Shown here: positions 1-5,521 of the stretch, in pieces
How the letters are laid out: the number at the start of each line of letters is the position of its first letter
How positions within the stretch are numbered: position 1 is the stretch's first letter
Program-made: the position numbers and the translations under genes
Notes under the pieces: model-generated
Databases searched by the model: none
Seen by the model: only the letters and a program-made list of their open reading frames with translations
Told to the model about the DNA's origin: nothing
DNA from: Treponema sp.
Lineage (GTDB): Bacteria > Spirochaetota > Spirochaetia > Treponematales > Breznakiellaceae
Reading direction: 5' to 3'
Assembly (NCBI GenBank): GCA_031264395.1
Contig: JAISEB010000340.1
Span: forward strand, 1-9,760
Length of the DNA stretch: 9,760 nucleotides

Positions 1-375
1 AAGCTCTGGGAAAAGTTCAGGGCCATCGGGTATACCTTTACCCACGGCGGGCCGCACAAGTTCTGGGAAGGGGGCCGTGTCGCCGCCCAGGTGGACGTGC
101 TGCTTGAAAACGGCGATTACGCGATGCCGGTGGAAGTAAAGTCGGAACTGACGACGGAAGACGTGGACGATCACATAAAGAGGATAGGGAAGGTACGGGA
201 GCAGCTGGACAAACGGGGAGATACGAGAAAACTGGTCGGGGCGGTAGCGGCCATGGTGGCGCCGGAGGACGTGAGGAAATACGCCCTGAAAAAGGGATTG
301 TATGTTCTGGTACAGTCCGGGAATACGGTGATCCTGGCCGAGCCTCCCGAGGGCTTCAAAGTCCGGGAATGGTAA
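1..375 (+). CDS. DUF3782-like PD-(D/E)XK nuclease-fold protein, C-terminal part (5' end outside window)
   Basis: The frame is open from base 1 to the TAA at 373-375 (124 residues), so the true start lies upstream; a GTG at 91 is internal. Seen: an Asp at fragment residue 32, then Glu45-Val-Lys47, the D-x12-E-x-K spacing of PD-(D/E)XK nuclease folds, in the context VDVLLENGDYAMPVEVK. The C-terminal GFKVREW ending and the DDHIKRI segment resemble the end of DUF3782-type proteins, which usually carry a long N-terminal coiled coil; that part would lie off the window. These proteins are abundant in some spirochaetes, cyanobacteria and other bacteria, and their role is not established; nuclease activity is inferred from the fold only. 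An intrinsic terminator follows 5 bases after the stop, so this gene is transcriptionally separate from clpS. Family assignment is from memory of the motif, not from a search. Confidence 0.75.
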   Translation, partial: KLWEKFRAIGYTFTHGGPHKFWEGGRVAAQVDVLLENGDYAMPVEVKSELTTEDVDDHIKRIGKVREQLDKRGDTRKLVGAVAAMVAPEDVRKYALKKGLYVLVQSGNTVILAEPPEGFKVREW

Positions 376-380
376 AAGAG

Positions 381-405
381 CCCCTCCGTGAGGAGGGGTT
401 TTTCT
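381..405 (+). terminator. Rho-independent terminator after the DUF3782-like gene
   Basis: A perfect 7-bp stem, CCCCTCC (381-387) with GGAGGGG (392-398), encloses a GTGA tetraloop. It is followed directly by TTTTTCT (399-405). It lies 5 bases after the stop at 375. This is the only textbook intrinsic terminator in the window, and it isolates the clpS unit from the upstream gene. Confidence 0.93.
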
Positions 406-451
406 TTGGCCGGGACCAGCCGCAAGGGCTCAGGCGCCCTGAAAACAGGCA

Positions 452-480
452 TTGAGTTTTGCGCCGTTTTCCGGTATTCT
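452..480 (+). promoter_or_regulatory. Sigma70-type promoter for clpS-clpA-aat
   Basis: The -35 candidate is TTGAGT (452-457) and the -10 candidate is TATTCT (475-480), with an exact 17-base spacer; each matches the consensus at 4 of 6 positions. The usual start site, 7 bases past the -10, is A487, the first base of the clpS ATG. This would give a leaderless message, which agrees with the absence of any ribosome-binding motif before clpS. The prediction is from the sequence only. Confidence 0.6.
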
Positions 481-486
481 AAAAGT

Positions 487-792
487 ATGGCCGTCCTTAC
501 GGGAAACGGCGCCGATACAGCCGAAAAGAACAGGGAAAAACTCAAGGAACCCGGCGAATACCAGGTCATCCTGCTTAACGACGACTATACAACCATGGAA
601 TTTGTCGTGGAGATCCTTATGCTGATTTTTCACAAGAGCGAAAAGGAAGCCGGGCGGATCATGATGGATATACACCGCAAGGGAAAGGGGATCGTGGGCA
701 TGTACCCTTGGGACATAGCCCTGACCAAGGCGAACGAGGTTCACGCCATAGCCAGACAGCACGAATATCCCTTAAGGTGTATAGTGGAATGA
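487..792 (+). CDS. clpS: ClpS, N-degron adaptor for ClpA
   Basis: A 101-residue cytosolic adaptor that binds the first side chain of N-degron substrates (Leu, Phe, Tyr, Trp) and delivers them to the ClpA N-domain. Seen: a flexible N-terminal tail of about 24 residues, then a full ClpS core starting at EYQVILLNDDYTTMEFV. Asn31, Asp32 and Asp33 correspond to the E. coli residues that hold the substrate alpha-amino group. Met37 is at the gatekeeper position. His63 (in DIHRKGKG) matches the other key binding residue. The C-terminal EYPLRC matches the family ending. The ATG at 487 was chosen because the core is complete from there. An upstream in-frame GTG at 388 lies inside the terminator hairpin and can be dismissed. 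There is no Shine-Dalgarno motif, but a promoter is positioned to start transcription at the ATG. clpA follows 46 bases downstream on the same strand. Confidence 0.95.
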   Translation: MAVLTGNGADTAEKNREKLKEPGEYQVILLNDDYTTMEFVVEILMLIFHKSEKEAGRIMMDIHRKGKGIVGMYPWDIALTKANEVHAIARQHEYPLRCIVE

Positions 793-811
793 GAAAGGAG
801 TTTTTTGACAT

Positions 812-835
812 ATGCAGGGGAGATACGGAGCTTAA
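812..835 (+). other. Possible 7-codon mini-ORF between clpS and clpA
   Basis: AAGGAG (795-800) is followed 11 bases later by ATG (812-814) and a short frame, MQGRYGA, with TAA at 833-835, three bases before the clpA ATG. The gene's own GGAG (827-830) lies inside this mini-ORF. Translation of it could keep the clpA start open or couple it to ribosome flow, but a chance occurrence is equally possible in 46 bases. No homology can be judged at this length. Confidence 0.2.
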
Positions 836-838
836 AAG

Positions 839-3229
839 ATGAAGATATCCGGCCATGTTCGGGCTATTATTAACGCGGCGTATAACGAGGCAAAGATGCG
901 GAACCATGAGTATCTGACCCCCGAACATATTCTTTACGCGTCCCTGGCGTTCGACGAGGTGCAGGGCATATTCACGGCCTGCGGCGCGGACCTGGATCAG
1001 CTGAAATACGGAATGGAAAATTACTTTGCGCAGAAAGTCCCTGTCATCGACAATTCCGAACCGTCCCAGACGGTGGGTTTTCACAGCGTCATGGAAAGGG
1101 CGTTTTTTCAGAGCCAGTCTTCGCAAAAGGAAATACTGGACGTGGCGGACATTCTTGTGTCCCTGTTTGACGAGGAGCGGAATTACTGCGCCTATTACCT
1201 CCGCAAGGCGGGCGTCAAACGCTTCGATCTTCTCAACGTCCTTTCCCACGGCTACGAGCAGGATATTCCCTTTGGCGATCAAAAGAACGGCGGCTTTTCA
1301 GGACCACAGAACAGGGAGCCTGAAGAAGATCCCGAAATAATACAAAAATCAAAGAGCGGCAGGCGGAGCGCCCTTGAACGCTACGCGACGGAACTGACGG
1401 CCCTGGCCAGGGAAAACAAACTGGAGCCCGTCATAGGCCGCGAGGCGGAACTGGACAGAACCGTTCAGGTTCTTTCAAGGCGGCTTAAAAACAACCCCGT
1501 CCATGTGGGCGATTCGGGCGTGGGAAAAACGGCCATTACCGAAGGGCTTGTCCAGCGGATCGTAAAGGGGGAAGTGCCCCCCTCCCTAAGGGATTTTTCC
1601 GTCTATTCCCTTGACATGGGCGCCCTTGTGGCGGGAACCAAATACAGGGGAGATTTCGAGGACAGGATCAAACGGGTAATTGAGGAGATCCTCAAAAAGG
1701 AAAGATCCATCCTCTTCATTGACGAGATCCACACCATCGTGGGAGCGGGCGCCGTTTCGGGCGGCGCGCTTGACGCTTCCAACCTGCTTAAACCGGCCCT
1801 GGCTTCAGGCAAGATACGCTGCATAGGTTCGACCACCCACGAAGAGTACACCAAATTTTTCGACAAGGACAGGGCGCTTTCGCGGCGTTTTCAGAAAATC
1901 GACATCAACGAACCCGGCGAAAGCGACGCCGTCAAAATACTCAAGGGGCTCAAATCCAAATACGAAGAGTACCACAGGGTCCGCTACAGCGACGAGGCGC
2001 TGGAAGGGGCGGTGCGGCTTTCGGCCCAGTACATCACCGAACGGAGGCTGCCGGACAAGGCCATAGACGTAATTGACGAGGCGGGGGCCTGTGCCAGAAT
2101 AGAGGCGTACAGAAAGGCGGGGGATCAGGAAGAAAACGAAGCGCCCGTAGACATAGGGATTTCCCTTATCGAGACTGTTGTTTCCCGCATTGCCCGCATA
2201 CCGGAGCGTTCCGTCGGGGAAACGGAAAAGGACAAACTTAAAAACCTCGAAGGGAGGCTCAGGGAACAGATCTTCGGCCAGGACGGCGCGGTCGCCGCGG
2301 TGGTCAAGGCGGTCAAGCGTTCCCGCGCCGGTTTCAGGACGGAGGGAAAACCCGTGGCGAATTTTCTCTTCGCCGGTCCAACGGGCGTCGGCAAGACGGA
2401 ACTGGCCCGCAGCCTTGCCTGTATACTGGGCGTTTCAATACACCGTTTCGACATGAGCGAATATCAGGAAAAGCACACCGTGTCCCGCCTGGTTGGGGCG
2501 CCCCCCGGCTATGTGGGTTACGAGGAAGGGGGGCTTCTTACCGACGCGGTACGAAGGCAGCCCCACGCCGTGGTGCTCCTTGACGAGATAGAAAAGGCCC
2601 ATCCGGACATTTACAACATACTGCTTCAAATAATGGATTACGCCACGCTCACCGACAACAACGGCAGAAAGGCCGATTTCAGGAATGTGATCCTCATCAT
2701 GACCAGCAACGCCGGCGCGCGGGAAATAGGCAAGGGCCTTATCGGTTTCGGCGACAGGGTGGCGGATGAATCGGCGGTGGACGGGGCGGTGGAGAAGATC
2801 TTCACGCCCGAATTCCGCAACCGCCTTGACGGCGTGATCCGCTTTGTCCATCTTTCCAGGGATGTCATGATTTCGATTGTAAAGAAGGAACTGGCCGCGT
2901 TCAGCGTCCAGCTTGCCGAAAAGAAGGTAAGCCTTGACGTTACGGACGCCTGCGTGGAACACCTTGCCGAAGAAGGCTACAGCAGGGAATTCGGCGCCCG
3001 CAACGCGGGGCGCGTCATAGAGGACAAGATAAAGAGTTTCTTTGTGGACGAAGTGCTCTTCGGCTCCCTTAGTTCCGGAGGCTCCGCCCGCGTAGACTGG
3101 CGCGGCGGCGAATACCGGCTCGACATCCCCGGCGCACAAGATCCCCGTACTTCGCCCGGGGCGGATGCGCCCGGCGCGCCCGCTTCTCCCGGTTCACCGG
3201 CAAAGAGTCCTTCGGGGGCCCTCTCCTGA
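839..3229 (+). CDS. clpA: ClpA, AAA+ unfoldase of the ClpAP protease
   Basis: A 796-residue cytosolic Hsp100 ATPase that unfolds substrates and threads them into ClpP (not in this window). Domains in order: Clp N-domain, about 1-145, the ClpS docking site; a short linker; AAA D1 with Walker A GDSGVGKT (224-231), pore Tyr269, Walker B ending Asp295-Glu296, and arginine fingers Arg349/Arg350; then AAA D2 with Walker A GPTGVGKT (513-520), pore motif GYVG (557-560), Walker B ending Asp582-Glu583, and sensor-2 Arg721. An IGF tripeptide (635-637) stands where ClpA and ClpX carry the ClpP-docking IGL/IGF loop. No long ClpB/ClpC-type middle domain is present, which supports ClpA. The last 33 or so residues are rich in Pro, Ala, Gly and Ser and look disordered; their coding sequence overlaps upstream codons of the aat frame. 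ATG 839 has GGAG 8 bases upstream. Confidence 0.97.
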   Translation: MKISGHVRAIINAAYNEAKMRNHEYLTPEHILYASLAFDEVQGIFTACGADLDQLKYGMENYFAQKVPVIDNSEPSQTVGFHSVMERAFFQSQSSQKEILDVADILVSLFDEERNYCAYYLRKAGVKRFDLLNVLSHGYEQDIPFGDQKNGGFSGPQNREPEEDPEIIQKSKSGRRSALERYATELTALARENKLEPVIGREAELDRTVQVLSRRLKNNPVHVGDSGVGKTAITEGLVQRIVKGEVPPSLRDFSVYSLDMGALVAGTKYRGDFEDRIKRVIEEILKKERSILFIDEIHTIVGAGAVSGGALDASNLLKPALASGKIRCIGSTTHEEYTKFFDKDRALSRRFQKIDINEPGESDAVKILKGLKSKYEEYHRVRYSDEALEGAVRLSAQYITERRLPDKAIDVIDEAGACARIEAYRKAGDQEENEAPVDIGISLIETVVSRIARIPERSVGETEKDKLKNLEGRLREQIFGQDGAVAAVVKAVKRSRAGFRTEGKPVANFLFAGPTGVGKTELARSLACILGVSIHRFDMSEYQEKHTVSRLVGAPPGYVGYEEGGLLTDAVRRQPHAVVLLDEIEKAHPDIYNILLQIMDYATLTDNNGRKADFRNVILIMTSNAGAREIGKGLIGFGDRVADESAVDGAVEKIFTPEFRNRLDGVIRFVHLSRDVMISIVKKELAAFSVQLAEKKVSLDVTDACVEHLAEEGYSREFGARNAGRVIEDKIKSFFVDEVLFGSLSSGGSARVDWRGGEYRLDIPGAQDPRTSPGADAPGAPASPGSPAKSPSGALS

Positions 3230-3999
3230 GCGGGAAGAAACCTTCCGCCGGGCCGGACAGATCCTTTCCCTATTTTAACGAGTACGACCGTTTCCGCTTT
3301 CCTTCCGCGGAGGACTGTCCCGGCAACGTTGTCGCCGCGGGGGGAAACCTTTCGCCGGGCATGCTCCTTTCGGCCTATGAACAGGGGCTTTTCCCCTGGT
3401 ACAACGAGGAAGATCCCGTACTGTGGCAGTCGCCCGATCCCCGTTTCCTCATCTTCCCGGAAAAACTCCACGTCTCAACATCAATGCGGAAGATCCTGAA
3501 AAGGGGCGATTTCGAGATTGCCCTTGACAGGGATTTTCCCGCCGTTATCCGCTGCTGCGCGGAAACGTTCCGCCCCGGACAGGGGGGAACCTGGATAACG
3601 GAGGACATCATCGAGGCGTACACGGAACTGCACCGGCTGGGCTGGGCCCACTCCGCGGAAAGCTACCGGGGCGGAAAACTTTCCGGCGGGTGCTACGGGG
3701 TAAGGCTGGGAAAAGTCTTTGTGGGGGAATCCATGTTCGCCCGTGAGTCAAACGCCTCAAAGGCCGCCTTCCTTGTCCTCGCGGGAATCCTCTTTGCCGA
3801 CGGCGTCGCCTTCATAGACTGCCAGGTCAACACACCGCATCTTGAAAGCCTCGGGGGAACGGACATGGACAGAAAGGAGTACCTTGCGCTGCTCAAAAAG
3901 ACCCTTGCCCCAAGGCGCTATACCCCGGACACGGACAGCCTTGACAGGAGGGGAAACTGGGGGGAACGCTACCGGGAAGCGCTCGGCAAAGCGCCGTGA
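3226..3999 (+). CDS. aat: Leucyl/phenylalanyl-tRNA--protein transferase, probable CTG start
   Basis: Transfers Leu or Phe from aminoacyl-tRNA to N-terminal Lys or Arg of proteins, creating the degron that ClpS-ClpA recognise. Numbered from CTG 3226 (257 residues): FPYFNEYDRFRFP (14-26), GNVVAAGGNLSPG (33-45), GLFPWY (54-59, Trp58), SPDPR, TWIT (Trp123), GESMF (167-171, catalytic-type Glu168) and IDCQV (197-201, Gln200). The 32-residue Glu-Gln spacing equals that between E. coli Glu156 and Gln188. The first standard start, ATG 3361, would remove the FPYF and AAGGNLSP blocks that the family needs. Back to the in-frame TAG at 3070-3072 there is no ATG, GTG or TTG. CTG 3226 overlaps the clpA stop as CTGA and has GGGGG (3214-3218) 7 bases upstream, so coupled initiation there is inferred. 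A -1 frameshift from clpA is the alternative. Product identity is firm; the start is not. Confidence 0.9.
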   Translation: MSGKKPSAGPDRSFPYFNEYDRFRFPSAEDCPGNVVAAGGNLSPGMLLSAYEQGLFPWYNEEDPVLWQSPDPRFLIFPEKLHVSTSMRKILKRGDFEIALDRDFPAVIRCCAETFRPGQGGTWITEDIIEAYTELHRLGWAHSAESYRGGKLSGGCYGVRLGKVFVGESMFARESNASKAAFLVLAGILFADGVAFIDCQVNTPHLESLGGTDMDRKEYLALLKKTLAPRRYTPDTDSLDRRGNWGERYREALGKAP

Positions 4000-4041
4000 G
4001 GCCCAGGGCAGCAGGCGGGAAACCGTGTTGTACAGCCCGCG

Positions 4042-5466
4042 TCAGGCGTCCCGCAGAAAGGCGGCGTAGCCCCTGTAGGCCGTGTAAAGATCCACTTTGC
4101 TTATCACCTCAAAGGGCGAATGCATGGACAGTACAGGAATGCCGCAGTCAAGCACGTCGATTCCCAATTTTGCCGCGTGAAGGGCAATGGTTCCCCCGCC
4201 GCCCTTGTCGACTTTTCCCAGCTCCCCAAACTGCCAGCTTATTCCGTTTTTGTCCATAAGGGCCTGTACCCGGGAACAGAATTCCGCGTTGGCGTCGCTG
4301 GCGCCGAATTTGCCCCCGGAGCCTGTGTACTTTGAGAGCACAAGCCCTTTTCCCATATGGGACGCGTTTTTCTTGTCGAAGACGCCGGCATAAGAGGGAT
4401 CGAAGGCGGCATTTACATCCGCGGAAAGCATGGATGAATTGTTGAGGCAGCGCGCAAGGGCGGCCCCGGCGGCTTCGCAGAGGGAGGCGGCGAAATTTTC
4501 AAACGCGCGGGACTGTGCGCCGGTATTCCCGTAGGAGCCGGTTTCTTCCTTGTCGGACAAATAACAGACCGCGGTTTTTTCGGGCGGCTTCTTTGCCGAG
4601 GCGGCAAGCAGGAGGGCCATGAGGGAAGGATACGCGCAGCACCGGTCGTCGTGGCCGTAAGCGCCTATCATGCTCCGGTCCACTCCCAGATCGCGGGCCT
4701 TGAAGGCGGGGACAAATTCAATTTCCGCGCCGGCAAGATCCCTTTCGGCAATGCCGTATTTTTCATGCAGCAGGGCAAGGACGTTGAGTTTCACCTTCTC
4801 CTTTGCCTTGTCGTCACGGTAGGGGCGGGAACCGGCAAGCACGTCCAGATCTTCCCCCTCAACCACCTCCGCCGCCTTCTTCTGCATCTGCTCCCGGGCA
4901 AGGTGCGGCAGAAGATCGGTGATGGTAAACACGGGATCATCCTCGTCTTCGCCGACGCGGAGGTTTATCTTCGCGCCCTTTCCGTTAATGATGATCCCGT
5001 GCATGGCAAGCGGCACGGCCGTCCACTGGTACTTTTTAATACCGCCGTAATAGTGGGTATCAAGAAGGGCAAAGTCACTGTCCTCGTAAAGGGGATTCTG
5101 TTTCAGGTCTATGCGGGGCGAATCAAGATGGGCGCCCAGAATGTTCATTCCCCCCTCAAGCGGCTTCTTCCCGAGAACCGCGCACACAAGGGATTTTCCC
5201 CTGATATTCCGGTACACCTTCATGCCGCTTTTAAGAGCTCCCTTACCCGCATCCTCAACGGCGGTAAAGCCGTTCTTCCGCAGAAGCTCTTCCGCGAAGA
5301 TCACGCATTCCCGTTCGGTTTTGCCCGCGTCCAGAAACCGCCTGTAGCCAAGGGAAAATTCCTCTATGTCCGCTTCCGTTTTTTCATCAACACCTTCCCA
5401 GCAGTTTTTGGGGTTGAAAAAAAGTTTTTCCGAAAGCTCCTGCCCCCGGGTTTTCTTTTCCGCCAT
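4042..5466 (-). CDS. M18 family zinc aminopeptidase (aminopeptidase 1 type)
   Basis: A 474-residue cytosolic metallopeptidase predicted to remove N-terminal residues from peptides; M18 enzymes form large tetrahedral oligomers and often prefer acidic or neutral residues. Seen: the HLDSPR motif (His113, Asp115), GHDDR (Asp273, bridging metal), the Glu307-Glu308 pair in DKEETGSYG (catalytic base plus metal ligand), SADVNAAFDPSY (Asp350) and SMHSPFE (His449). These are the complete two-zinc ligand set and catalytic residues. Length is near the family norm, and the LLPHLAREQ segment fits the ApeA/aminopeptidase 1 branch. The start at 5466 is chosen because AAGGAG lies 8 bases upstream; the frame is open further, to 5715, but that would cover the start of gltX. 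It converges on aat with a 42-base gap and diverges from gltX. Exact substrate specificity cannot be read from sequence. Confidence 0.93.
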   Translation of the reverse strand: MAEKKTRGQELSEKLFFNPKNCWEGVDEKTEADIEEFSLGYRRFLDAGKTERECVIFAEELLRKNGFTAVEDAGKGALKSGMKVYRNIRGKSLVCAVLGKKPLEGGMNILGAHLDSPRIDLKQNPLYEDSDFALLDTHYYGGIKKYQWTAVPLAMHGIIINGKGAKINLRVGEDEDDPVFTITDLLPHLAREQMQKKAAEVVEGEDLDVLAGSRPYRDDKAKEKVKLNVLALLHEKYGIAERDLAGAEIEFVPAFKARDLGVDRSMIGAYGHDDRCCAYPSLMALLLAASAKKPPEKTAVCYLSDKEETGSYGNTGAQSRAFENFAASLCEAAGAALARCLNNSSMLSADVNAAFDPSYAGVFDKKNASHMGKGLVLSKYTGSGGKFGASDANAEFCSRVQALMDKNGISWQFGELGKVDKGGGGTIALHAAKLGIDVLDCGIPVLSMHSPFEVISKVDLYTAYRGYAAFLRDA

Positions 5467-5478
5467 ACATGACTCTCC

Positions 5479-5507
5479 TTGTCCGCTTTTGCCTTTTACG
5501 ATACAAT
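5479..5507 (+). promoter_or_regulatory. Sigma70-type promoter for gltX
   Basis: TTGTCC (5479-5484, 4 of 6) and TACAAT (5502-5507, 5 of 6) are separated by exactly 17 bases. The expected start site is 5514-5515, at or one base before the A of the gltX ATG (5515), so the message would be essentially leaderless. No Shine-Dalgarno motif precedes this ATG, which is consistent. The TTG of the -35 is also the first base triplet of a spurious longer reading frame. Confidence 0.65.
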
Positions 5508-5521
5508 AAATCCCATGGAAA
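5493..5521 (-). promoter_or_regulatory. Weak candidate promoter for the M18 aminopeptidase
   Basis: On the minus strand, TTTCCA (5521-5516) and TAAAAG (5498-5493) are separated by 17 bases, each matching 4 of 6 consensus positions. Transcription would begin near 5486, leaving a 20-base leader that contains AAGGAG. It would overlap the gltX promoter and start codon, so the two could compete for RNA polymerase. The matches are modest. Confidence 0.3.

Noticed and set aside
410..450. Structured RNA or riboswitch before clpS
   Set aside because: Small inverted repeats (CAGG/CCTG, AGCC/GGCT) are present, but they lie upstream of the predicted promoter and match no riboswitch I recognise.
388..486. 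GTG at 388 as an extended clpS start
   Set aside because: It lies inside the terminator loop, and the translated extension shows no ClpS homology; it is also upstream of the predicted promoter.
805..810. Perfect TTGACA as a separate clpA promoter
   Set aside because: No acceptable -10 at 16-18 bases (GAGCTT at the 17-base position); more likely chance within the operon.
2435..3139. Long minus-strand open frame opposite clpA
   Set aside because: Antisense shadow caused by GC-rich third positions; no recognisable domain and a well-supported gene lies on the other strand.
3361..3363. ATG 3361 as the aat start
   Set aside because: It would delete the conserved FPYF and AAGGNLSPG blocks that are clearly encoded just upstream in the same frame.
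4000..4041. Terminator in the convergent aat/M18 gap
   Set aside because: Only a 5-bp GCGGG/CCCGC pairing with a 16-base loop and no T-run; not convincing.
4651..5472. 273-codon plus-strand open frame opposite the M18 aminopeptidase
   Set aside because: Shadow frame; the minus strand carries all five metal ligands of an intact enzyme.
5479..5514. TTG 5479 as the gltX start
   Set aside because: It forms part of the -35 box, the 12 extra residues are not family-like, and the homologous N-terminus begins at ATG 5515.
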